Part shown: positions 23,925 through 28,989 of the stretch, piece by piece
How the letters are laid out: every line of letters starts with the position of its first letter
Position numbering within the stretch: position 1 is the first letter of the stretch
IMG/VR virus record: IMGVR_UViG_3300030406_003847
Location: 1 to 28,989 of that record
Source: a virus
Reading direction: 5' to 3' (one strand)
Length of the DNA stretch: 28,989 nt
Notes under the pieces: generated by a model
Seen by the model: only the letters and a program-made list of their open reading frames with translations
What the model was told of the DNA's origin: nothing
Database searches by the model: none
Position numbers and translations under genes: made by a program

Positions 23925-24961
23925 TACCTACCTGCTTGATTCAGAAGCCGACTAAGTTCACGGGCTCGTGCAGGCATCCCAAGGTCAATCAACTCCTGGC
24001 GCAGTTTCGGAAACTGGTCGCGCAGCTTCTTGCCCGTGTTGATCTTCTGATTGCGCAAGAACTTTTCAAGTTTAGGGCTTGGCGCATCTTTGAGTTTTAG
24101 TTGGCTACGAAACGGGGTGTGCGTTCCGGTACGACGCCGCATAGCCGAACGGATCTGTTGCGGGTTCTTGCCCGTTTCCTTAGCAATCTGTTTGAGCGTT
24201 TTACCTTTACCTTTCAGGCGCAGGCCCTTTTCAGCCGGGTCTTCCAGGCGAGGTTTGCGTGATTCGAGACGCCGGACAGGTTTAGCAGGAGGCTGCTTAT
24301 AAGACTGGCGAGGGGGTAAAGCCTTACGTTGCGGTCCAGACGGCAAGCCCCTTCGCCCTGCAATCTTCTTAGCCGGCTGCACAACCTCAGCATCAATAAT
24401 CTCAGGTTCCTTCTTTGGCCTGCGGGTAACAGCCTTGCCCGGACCCCGTGGAGGAATGACCTCTGCGTCTACTGCCTCGGTCTTAGGCTTGCGCTTAAAC
24501 TTGACGGTCTTCTTAGCTTTGATTGCTTTGCTAAGAAGCGGCAGTTTTTGCAGCGCCTTAATGGTAATAGCGCCTCCAACACCCATGGTGGCAGCGGTTG
24601 CCGCACTTACCAAGCCGGCTTCGAGAAGGAACTTCCCAACGTCTTTTGCGCCTTCTTTGTATAGGTCGTGCAACTCCGCTTTTTTATACGACTTAGCCAT
24701 CTCACGAAACCTGCGCTTGCGGGCCTCGACATCATCTTTAGACTTGTCTTTGCCTGGTGCGACGAGCCCTGGCACCTTGGCCTCAACTTTACGCTGGGCG
24801 CTGGCAATCCGGTTGCGGACCTTGCCGGTCTTATCTTTCTTCACCTCTTTGACGATGATGTTCGTAAAGGTGGGGTCGTACCCAGCACGCTTGGAACTTT
24901 CGATGAACTGCTGGACCAGTCGCTCGTTTTCTGGGGTCGGTTTGTAACGTCGCTCAGCCAT
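23924..24961 (-). CDS. Large basic protein with hydrophobic segment and HTH-like motif (345 aa)
   Basis: The protein is very rich in Lys, Arg and Pro. Residues 109-135 form a hydrophobic Ala/Gly stretch (GKFLLEAGLVSAATAATMG). The basic linker contains an imperfect repeat (EAVDAEVIPPRGP near 162-174, EPEIIDAEVVQPAK near 185-198). Residues 243-277 (AEKGLRLKGKGKTLKQIAKETGK, NPQQIRSAMRR) read like a homeodomain-like helix-turn-helix. It lies directly upstream of terL, overlapping its start by 1 nt. A DNA-binding virion or packaging protein is plausible but unproven. Confidence 0.7.
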   Translation of the reverse strand: MAERRYKPTPENERLVQQFIESSKRAGYDPTFTNIIVKEVKKDKTGKVRNRIASAQRKVEAKVPGLVAPGKDKSKDDVEARKRRFREMAKSYKKAELHDLYKEGAKDVGKFLLEAGLVSAATAATMGVGGAITIKALQKLPLLSKAIKAKKTVKFKRKPKTEAVDAEVIPPRGPGKAVTRRPKKEPEIIDAEVVQPAKKIAGRRGLPSGPQRKALPPRQSYKQPPAKPVRRLESRKPRLEDPAEKGLRLKGKGKTLKQIAKETGKNPQQIRSAMRRRTGTHTPFRSQLKLKDAPSPKLEKFLRNQKINTGKKLRDQFPKLRQELIDLGMPARARELSRLLNQAGR

Positions 24962-24963
24962 GG

Positions 24964-25407
24964 CTATGCGCTCCCTGCCGGTTCGGCGAATCGAAGATAG
25001 GCGTTCTGAATGATCTGATCGCGCAGCTTCTGATTGGTTTCTTCGTTAAGGATGGTGTGGGCATCCTCAACAATCTTAACAAGGCCCTTGAAGAAACGCA
25101 GTGTCTCTTCCGGTGAGTCCTCAATAGACTCGGGAAAGCCGCTGATCCACACCTGCACCGGCTCAAAGTACCTGTAAAAGCTCTTCTGCTTTTTACGGAG
25201 ACACCGCTGGTTGATGAGTTTAAACTCTTTGCAGAGCTTTGTAACCTCCATCACGGTGACAAGGTAAGTAGCATTGTAGTTCTGCTCTGGCGTCAAGTTC
25301 GTCTCGTCCCGATCTTTGTAACACGCGTCCATAGATAAGGCGATTGACTGCATAAAGTCCATGAGTCGAAACTCAGTCCCTTGTGACGTTACTCGATACT
25401 TTGGCAT
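24964..25407 (-). CDS. Unknown protein, 147 aa
   Basis: The product is mixed alpha-helical, with Cys at 29, 59 and 69 and no membrane segment or recognisable motif. Segments include FMQSIALSMDACYKDRDETN and ETLRFFKGLVKIVEDAHTIL. It overlaps the HExxH gene stop by 1 nt (TAATG) and ends 2 nt before the basic 345-aa gene. The tight packing shows it is a real operon member. No function can be proposed. Confidence 0.7.
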   Translation of the reverse strand: MPKYRVTSQGTEFRLMDFMQSIALSMDACYKDRDETNLTPEQNYNATYLVTVMEVTKLCKEFKLINQRCLRKKQKSFYRYFEPVQVWISGFPESIEDSPEETLRFFKGLVKIVEDAHTILNEETNQKLRDQIIQNAYLRFAEPAGSA

Positions 25408-26189
25408 TAGACTTCCCTTCCAGCATTACTTGTCCGCCTTACAGCAACGGAGTTAATCAGTTTGGCAAGATCCTCCAGAGATATGCCAGGATTAGCTTCC
25501 ATTGCCCTTCTAATCATACCATGAGGTCTAGGCAGGTTCCCTTTGCTAACCCCCTTGGATTCTTTGATGTACTTTTCCAACTGTTTAGCGCTGACATCTT
25601 CGCTACCGATTTCATCTCGTAGCTCCATAATGTCGGTTCTCATCTCCTCTGGAGAATAGCGTCCGTACTCTTCCATGTTAGCGCCAAGTTGTTTAAGCAA
25701 AGGCCCCTGTACTCGCGATAAAGCCTTACCGGGGCTGGCAGCCTTAAATGACTCATCGAAGGCGTGCTCTAACTCATGGCGAGTAACGCTTCTTTTCTTC
25801 TTGTCGGTCAACTGGCCAGGGTTCACACGAACGTCAGTGCCCGCTTTTTTTAAGCTCCTCCGGTGCTTAGTTGCACTTGTGGGGTTTTTACCCCGCTCTG
25901 TGTAGACACCGTACGCATCTCCAACTCGTTTCGTTGCGTAGACCGGGGTTGCTCTAACTGTGTCGTGCACATGCTCCAGCACATCGTCGTCAACTTCTAT
26001 GCCTTGTTTTGCAAGCCTATCACGAAAGCGATCACTAGTAAGCCTTTCAAGTAACTCATCTTTTTTTCTTGTAGCAGCCATTTGCACCGCCGCTGCCTCT
26101 CTAGGGGTAATACCTTTACCTTTGTAAACCTTGCGTCTGATGTAGGTAGGAAGGCCGAGCAAGAGTGTTGCGCGCGAGCGTTTACTCAT
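25407..26189 (-). CDS. Putative zincin-type metalloprotease (HExxH, 260 aa)
   Basis: Residues 137-145 are RHELEHAFD, a complete HExxH zinc motif (H138, E139, H142) preceded by hydrophobic/polar residues as in zincins. About 35-50 residues downstream lies the helix YSPEEMRTDIMELRDEIG, which could give the third ligand (Glu). The N-terminus is basic (MSKRSRATLLLGLPTYIRRKVYKGKG) and there is no secretion signal, so it would act in the cytoplasm or in the particle. TGATG coupling to the upstream gene and TAATG to the downstream gene place it in the terminase region. It could be a maturation protease or a peptidase-like structural relic. Confidence 0.65.
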   Translation of the reverse strand: MSKRSRATLLLGLPTYIRRKVYKGKGITPREAAAVQMAATRKKDELLERLTSDRFRDRLAKQGIEVDDDVLEHVHDTVRATPVYATKRVGDAYGVYTERGKNPTSATKHRRSLKKAGTDVRVNPGQLTDKKKRSVTRHELEHAFDESFKAASPGKALSRVQGPLLKQLGANMEEYGRYSPEEMRTDIMELRDEIGSEDVSAKQLEKYIKESKGVSKGNLPRPHGMIRRAMEANPGISLEDLAKLINSVAVRRTSNAGREV

Positions 26190-26542
26190 CAGACCTCCTT
26201 TCCAATCACGGCGCTAATCTTAGCGTAATGCTTGCGCATTTCGCTCAAGCCTTCCTTGATGAGCACCTCAGTGTCTTTTACTTCTTTCTCGATTGAGTCG
26301 AGGCGAGTTACCCACTGCAGGCGTTCCTCATCGTACTTGCGCACGACATCCATAAACCTGTCACGGGTTGCCTGCTCCCTGCGGTTACAGTCTTCCATTT
26401 GCTCACGTAGCTGTAGTTGGAAGTTGTCCGTCAGATCATCAAGGCGTTTTGCCATCTTTAGGTACAACCAGAATATAGCTCCACTGGCGAGGCCCAAGGC
26501 CCCGAAGTCCGCCAGCATTTGGAGTATCTGGTTGGAATCCAA
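26189..26542 (-). CDS. N-terminal-TM coiled-coil protein (117 aa), holin/spanin-like candidate
   Basis: A hydrophobic helix at about 12-29 (FGALGLASGAIFWLYLKM) is followed by a long charged coiled coil (RLDDLTDNFQLQLREQ... to MRKHYAKIS). This is the architecture of BhlA/UviB-like holins and of inner-membrane spanins. The start directly abuts the upstream stop. No zinc or catalytic motif is seen. Without a signal peptide the coil would be cytoplasmic or periplasmic depending on topology, which the sequence does not settle. Confidence 0.7.
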   Translation of the reverse strand: MDSNQILQMLADFGALGLASGAIFWLYLKMAKRLDDLTDNFQLQLREQMEDCNRREQATRDRFMDVVRKYDEERLQWVTRLDSIEKEVKDTEVLIKEGLSEMRKHYAKISAVIGKEV

Positions 26543-26764
26543 CTACTTTCCGTATTTGGGGGCGGTTTGCTCCCGAAAGCGCTCCATCATGGTTTTCGTC
26601 TTGCCACGAAGTTTGGCGCGTGCTTTTGCTGCCGCCTTCAAACGATTCAAACGTTTGACTGCTTTTTGCTTGCTGTCCACCGGTTTTCTGCCGGTTTCGC
26701 CGGGACGAACCACAGCGCGATCAGCGCCACGCATCATGCCTTTGAGTTTGTCGAGTTTGTTCAT
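26543..26764 (-). CDS. Small, very basic protein (73 aa)
   Basis: The product is about one-third Lys/Arg (for example KRLNRLKAAAKARAKLRGKTK), predicted helical and without membrane segment or Cys. Such composition suggests nucleic-acid or capsid-interior binding. It is placed between two membrane/coiled-coil proteins with spacings of 2 and 0 nt. No family is recognised. Confidence 0.68.
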   Translation of the reverse strand: MNKLDKLKGMMRGADRAVVRPGETGRKPVDSKQKAVKRLNRLKAAAKARAKLRGKTKTMMERFREQTAPKYGK

Positions 26765-26766
26765 TT

Positions 26767-26967
26767 CTACCTCACTAAGTATTGAACAATAAGGGCCGTA
26801 GCGATTGGCGTCGCAAGCCCAACAAATGTGGTCATACGCACGACAGCCTTACTGATGTCGCGCATCTCATTATCCAACTTTTCAACGTCTTTGAACAGGG
26901 CTTTGATCTGGGTATCGTGCCCGTCGATCCGTGCCTCGTTCTTTGCAACCTTCGCTTGGACGGTCAT
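26767..26967 (-). CDS. Coiled-coil protein with C-terminal membrane anchor (66 aa), XhlA-like candidate
   Basis: Residues 1-45 form a heptad-like coil (KVAKNEARIDGHDTQIKALF, KDVEKLDNEMRDISKAV). Residues 48-63 are one membrane helix (FVGLATPIATALIVQYL). The coil-then-TM layout is that of XhlA/hemolysin-type small membrane proteins from phage lysis cassettes. It overlaps the upstream gene by 4 nt. A role in lysis is inferred from architecture. Confidence 0.68.
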   Translation of the reverse strand: MTVQAKVAKNEARIDGHDTQIKALFKDVEKLDNEMRDISKAVVRMTTFVGLATPIATALIVQYLVR

Positions 26968-27296
26968 GCCTGAGCCTGCTTACTGGACTCATACCGCTTC
27001 AGAAGGGATCTTCCCTTTGCAGCCAATCGAAGCGCAGCTTCACGGCTTTGTGGTACAGGCTCACCCCATGCGTTAGCGGAAAGGGCCAGGCGTGTAGGGC
27101 GACCCTTGTCATCCTTCATGGGACCCTTTGGATTGGTAAAGAACCGAGTTAGGAACGATCCTTTGCGCCGCATCTTTTCCGGGGTGTCGGCTGCGCCTTT
27201 GACTCCGGGCTTGAGGTTTGCACCTTCTTTGCGCTTGAAGTGCTCACGCCCTGCTTGTGTCAGGCCGCCCTTGGGATCTTTGAGTCGCTTCTTCAT
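26964..27296 (-). CDS. DUF6321-like protein (110 aa)
   Basis: The sequence contains GGLTQAGREHFKRKEGANLKPG and the stretch VKGAADTPEKMRRKGSFLTR, followed by RLALSANAWGEPVPQSREAALRLAAKGRSLLKRY. I recognise this as the conserved pattern of the phage-associated DUF6321 family. The function of the family is unknown. It is basic with no TM or Cys. It overlaps both neighbours by 4 nt and sits next to a DUF5872-like gene, a pairing that suggests a shared role near DNA packaging. The assignment is from memory of the motif. Confidence 0.78.
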   Translation of the reverse strand: MKKRLKDPKGGLTQAGREHFKRKEGANLKPGVKGAADTPEKMRRKGSFLTRFFTNPKGPMKDDKGRPTRLALSANAWGEPVPQSREAALRLAAKGRSLLKRYESSKQAQA

Positions 27297-27679
27297 GCTT
27301 TGCTTGTCCCTGCCGCCAGTCCGTGCCGGCTGTACTGCTTGCCCTTACGAGTCGCTCTTGCCTTGGCAGCCTCGGCTTTCTTCAGTTTGAGCCTACCCGC
27401 TGCAGAGGACTTTAGCCTGGCAATCTTCTTTTCGGGCAAGTAGACCCCGCTACCACCCTGGCCCGGCTTATCTTTGCCGGAGTATTTCCATTTCTGCTTA
27501 GTCCATTTGCTAAGGGACGTTTCCTTCTTTGCGCCGGAGTAACCACCGCCCCGCTTCTTATACAGTTGGGTGGCAAGCTGCATGGCACGGGCGCTGTGCT
27601 TTCCGCCCATCTTTGCCTTGGCGTCTTTCTTAGCCTGCTCCCACTTTGCGGGATCGGTCTTAGTTGCTGTCTTAGCCAT
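27293..27679 (-). CDS. DUF5872-like basic protein (128 aa)
   Basis: The N-terminal half reads KWEQAKKDAKAKMGGKHSARA. The central LSKWTKQKWKYSGKDKPG and GVYLPEKKIARLKSS (residues about 55-92) match the pattern I associate with DUF5872 (W.K..W....G....G.YLP), a family found in phages and giant viruses. The rest is Lys/Ala/Arg-rich. The start is in a TAATG overlap with the TerS-like gene. The function is unknown; a nucleic-acid-binding role is plausible given its charge. Confidence 0.78.
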   Translation of the reverse strand: MAKTATKTDPAKWEQAKKDAKAKMGGKHSARAMQLATQLYKKRGGGYSGAKKETSLSKWTKQKWKYSGKDKPGQGGSGVYLPEKKIARLKSSAAGRLKLKKAEAAKARATRKGKQYSRHGLAAGTSKA

Positions 27680-28200
27680 TACTCAACAACCTTGAGCTTG
27701 GACTGCGCCTTCTCATCGGACACGTCCTCAATCTCATCGAGCAGTTCCTCAAGCATGGTTCCCTTCTGCTGGTCATCCATGTTCCACGTCCGGCGCTGGT
27801 TTTTCATCAGGGTCGTGCTCACCTCGCTGGCTGTCTTGAGGGCGAACAGCTTCTTGTTCAAGTTCTCAAACTCTTCCCGCTTCAACTCATCAATGGTTTG
27901 CTTGAGAAGGTGGGACAGATCGAGGCTGACGTTCTTGTGATCCTCAAGCACTTGCTGCAGCGTGGTAACAGCTTCCCGCTCGGCATCCTCCACGCGCTTA
28001 CGCGCACGTGACTTAATACGCTCCAGCTTCTCGACGGCGAGTTTCTTTAGGTCACGGCCCCACCCATCACGCTTGGCACGGCTCCGAAGCGTATGCACCG
28101 AGATGCCATTGGCAGCGGCAAGCTCCGTCTGCGGAAGCCCGGCCTCGTAATCAAGCCGAATCTGAATCCATTGACTATCGCTTAGTTTGCTTGCGGGCAT
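27679..28200 (-). CDS. Terminase small subunit-like HTH protein
   Basis: The 173-aa product starts with a DNA-binding helix-turn-helix (residues about 6-48: SDSQWIQIRLDYEAGLPQTE and ANGISVHTLRSRAKRDGWGR). That N-terminus is typical of TerS-like and phage terminase-associated HTH proteins. A long coiled-coil middle (KRVEDAEREAVTTLQQVLEDHK and on) suits oligomerisation. The acidic C-terminus (LLDEIEDVSDEKAQSK) would suit contact with TerL. GAGGA precedes ATG 28200, which lies inside the preceding gene by 26 nt. TerS normally adjoins TerL; here eight genes intervene, so the assignment remains probable rather than certain. Confidence 0.72.
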   Translation of the reverse strand: MPASKLSDSQWIQIRLDYEAGLPQTELAAANGISVHTLRSRAKRDGWGRDLKKLAVEKLERIKSRARKRVEDAEREAVTTLQQVLEDHKNVSLDLSHLLKQTIDELKREEFENLNKKLFALKTASEVSTTLMKNQRRTWNMDDQQKGTMLEELLDEIEDVSDEKAQSKLKVVE

Positions 28201-28381
28201 TTCGTTTCCTCAGTTTGTCTGCAGCCAGGCGTCGAGCCTGCTCCTTGGTCATAGGGATCAACTTCATCGAGTCGTCATCTGGATAACCAGCCGAAGATGG
28301 CAGTTCAAAAGCAACAGCAGGACCACCCCGCTTCAAAAGGTGAAGAGCACCCCTACCGAGTAGCTGCACGAGTGGATGCAT
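28175..28381 (-). CDS. Small protein, first gene of the late operon (68 aa)
   Basis: The start is ATG 28381 because GGAGG lies 5 nt upstream; a longer in-frame start (28420) has no such signal. The N-terminal part is mildly hydrophobic (HPLVQLLGRGALHLLKRGGPAVAFEL). The C-terminal part is basic and helical (TKEQARRLAADKLRKRNARK). It overlaps the TerS-like gene by 26 nt. No family is recognised. Its position makes it the likely leader gene after the late promoter. Confidence 0.65.
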   Translation of the reverse strand: MHPLVQLLGRGALHLLKRGGPAVAFELPSSAGYPDDDSMKLIPMTKEQARRLAADKLRKRNARKQTKR

Positions 28382-28437
28382 GGAACCTCCGCCCGCACTA
28401 TGCGGAAAACAACCCCCCATCGCAAGTACAAGCCCAG

Positions 28438-28466
28438 TTGGTAAGTCCCCGTGCTTCGCTTACCAA
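28438..28466. repeat. Inverted repeat 1 (TTGGTAAG / CTTACCAA)
   Basis: A perfect 8-bp stem with a 13-nt loop lies about 60 nt upstream of the first late gene start at 28381. It may be an operator half-site pair or a 5' mRNA hairpin for the late operon. It shares its 6-bp core with the second inverted repeat at 28606-28627. Confidence 0.45.
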
Positions 28467-28605
28467 GTGGCCAAGCCCCTCGTGTGCGTCAGTTTACTTA
28501 GAGTTTTTTTGCTCTTAGATTCAGACCCCTGAGCGAGCCTTCCGCATGGTAACTCTCTGATTACACACGCAAAGATCCCAATACTGTTGCTTTTCGGAAA
28601 CACAT

Positions 28606-28627
28606 GGTAAGTAGAGAACACCTTACC
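28606..28627. repeat. Inverted repeat 2 (GGTAAG / CTTACC)
   Basis: A 6-bp stem with a 10-nt loop lies 17 nt before the GTG of the plus-strand zinc-knuckle gene. The core is identical to that of inverted repeat 1. A shared binding site for one regulator controlling both divergent units is the simplest reading, by inference. Confidence 0.42.
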
Positions 28628-28644
28628 TGATGTAAGCGACAAAC

Positions 28645-28821
28645 GTGCCACGTAAGAAACAAGCCGCCAGCACCGCAAAGTTCAAACTGTTCCCAGGACC
28701 CAAGCTCGCACTCTGGATGAAGTGGAGATGCCCACAGTGCAAGGGACACAGGGCAGCCCCAGTAAGTACACGCAAAGTCTGGGAAGAGCCATGCTCGGTA
28801 TGCACCACTTTGAAAAACTAG
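28645..28821 (+). CDS. Small zinc-knuckle protein (58 aa, two CxxC)
   Basis: The frame runs from GTG 28645 to TAG 28821. The product starts with a basic segment (MPRKKQAASTAKFKLF). It carries CPQC and CSVC about 22 residues apart, a treble-clef/zinc-ribbon-like pair. No strong Shine-Dalgarno is seen upstream, and the only start is GTG. Small zinc-ribbon proteins are common in phage early regions and often modulate transcription or bind nucleic acids. The specific role is unknown. Confidence 0.55.
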   Translation: MPRKKQAASTAKFKLFPGPKLALWMKWRCPQCKGHRAAPVSTRKVWEEPCSVCTTLKN

Positions 28822-28931
28822 GTGCGGGTGGAAGTGGTATTATCAACATATACCGCAATCCAAACAACACGATCGCACGATGGAAGCCGGCCAACCCAGC
28901 GAAGCTGGAAACCTACTGGCTGGTAGATTAG
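28791..28931 (+). CDS. Small unknown protein (46 aa)
   Basis: ATG 28791 has GGGAAG about 7 nt upstream and lies inside the zinc-knuckle gene, so the two would be coupled. The product starts MLGMHHFEKLGAGGSG, continues IINIYRNPNNTIARWKPANP and ends ETYWLVD. Composition is protein-like, with few rare patterns. The last codons and the stop coincide with the first unit of the tandem repeat at the window edge. No family is recognised. Confidence 0.45.
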   Translation: MLGMHHFEKLGAGGSGIINIYRNPNNTIARWKPANPAKLETYWLVD

Positions 28932-28986
28932 GGAACCTACCGACCGGTCAGTAGATTATGGAAACCTACCCAAAGGTAGATATTAG
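28907..28986. repeat. Three degenerate tandem hairpin repeats (25-28 nt)
   Basis: Three units start with GGAA(A)CCTAC and end with GTAGAT..TA, at 28907-28931, 28932-28959 and 28960-28986. Each can fold through CCTAC/GTAG arms. The middle unit contains the palindrome GACCGGTC (28942-28949) within the near-palindrome CTACCGACCGGTCAGTAG. The array reaches the window edge and may continue. Iterons of an origin, operator clusters or RNA hairpins are all possible. Confidence 0.6.
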
Positions 28987-28989
28987 TTT

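Larger units (their letters stand above)
28382..28644. promoter_or_regulatory. Divergent intergenic region with paired inverted repeats
   Basis: This is the only long gene-poor stretch in the window. It separates the minus-strand late operon from plus-strand small genes. Two inverted repeats share the core GGTAAG/CTTACC. The first is 28438-28445 with 28459-28466 (TTGGTAAG / CTTACCAA, 13-nt loop). The second is 28606-28611 with 28622-28627 (10-nt loop). A run of seven T occurs near 28502-28508. No confident -35/-10 pair or phage RNA-polymerase promoter was identified. Promoters and operators are expected here from gene orientation. Confidence 0.5.

Noticed and set aside
28401-28445. Very short plus-strand frame (MRKTTPHRKYKPSW)
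   Set aside because: It is only 14 codons, without a ribosome-binding site, and overlaps the region before the late operon.
28297-28518. 73-codon plus-strand frame overlapping the first late gene
   Set aside because: It lies mostly antisense to a gene with a good ribosome-binding site. The composition is low-complexity Gln/Pro/Ser and no ribosome-binding site was noted.
28460-28678. 72-codon minus-strand frame upstream of the late operon
   Set aside because: It crosses both regulatory repeats and the zinc-knuckle gene, and has no Shine-Dalgarno or protein-like pattern.
1-28989. tRNA genes, CRISPR arrays, insertion sequences, integrase or attachment sites
   Set aside because: Looked for by eye on both strands. 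No cloverleaf, regular spaced repeat array, transposase/integrase motif or matching terminal repeat was found.

Overview
The window is part of a tailed bacteriophage genome (Caudoviricetes, DNA about half G+C). A podovirus-type particle is the best fit. The structural genes include a portal, a short head-tail adaptor, a large nozzle-like tail protein and three consecutive large, helix-rich 'internal virion' candidates. No tape-measure, tail-tube or sheath gene was recognised. No tRNA, rRNA, CRISPR array, integrase or insertion sequence was seen. The host cannot be named from the sequence.

Layout. (1) Positions 1-1945, plus strand: the end of a compact replication/recombination operon with overlapping genes. 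It holds the C-terminal part of ssb, a RuvC-type resolvase, a Cys-rich membrane microprotein, a DnaC-like ATPase and two small unknowns. (2) About 1946-1969: convergent junction with a hairpin. (3) Positions 1970-28381, minus strand: one almost gapless late operon transcribed right to left. Its order is a 68-aa protein, TerS-like protein, DUF5872-like, DUF6321-like, two small membrane/coiled-coil proteins flanking a basic protein, an HExxH protein, an unknown, a large basic protein, TerL, scaffold, major capsid, two small proteins, a DUF2793-like protein, a holin-like gene with a predicted -1 frameshift extension, a 52-aa protein, portal, adaptor, nozzle-like protein, beta-helix-like protein, two further structural candidates, three ejection-protein candidates, an M15 peptidase, a LamG protein, a Rho_N/HeH-like protein and a small beta-rich protein. 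(4) Positions 28382-28989: a divergent regulatory region with two related inverted repeats, then plus-strand small genes (a zinc-knuckle protein and a 46-aa protein) and a cluster of degenerate hairpin-forming tandem repeats.

How the parts fit. The plus-strand genes coat single-stranded DNA, resolve branched DNA before packaging and load the replicative helicase. The minus-strand operon packages DNA (TerS/TerL), builds the procapsid (scaffold, capsid, portal), completes the tail (adaptor, nozzle, fibre-like proteins), supplies ejection proteins and encodes lysis functions (M15 peptidase, holin candidates). Portal lying well downstream of the capsid gene, and eight genes separating TerS from TerL, are the main departures from the usual order.

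The most notable observation is a lambda-type GGGAAAG slippery heptamer, in the correct phase, near the 3' end of a two-TM holin-like gene. It leads into a 73-codon, start-less, strongly coding-like -1 frame that ends in an OMP-like aromatic strand.
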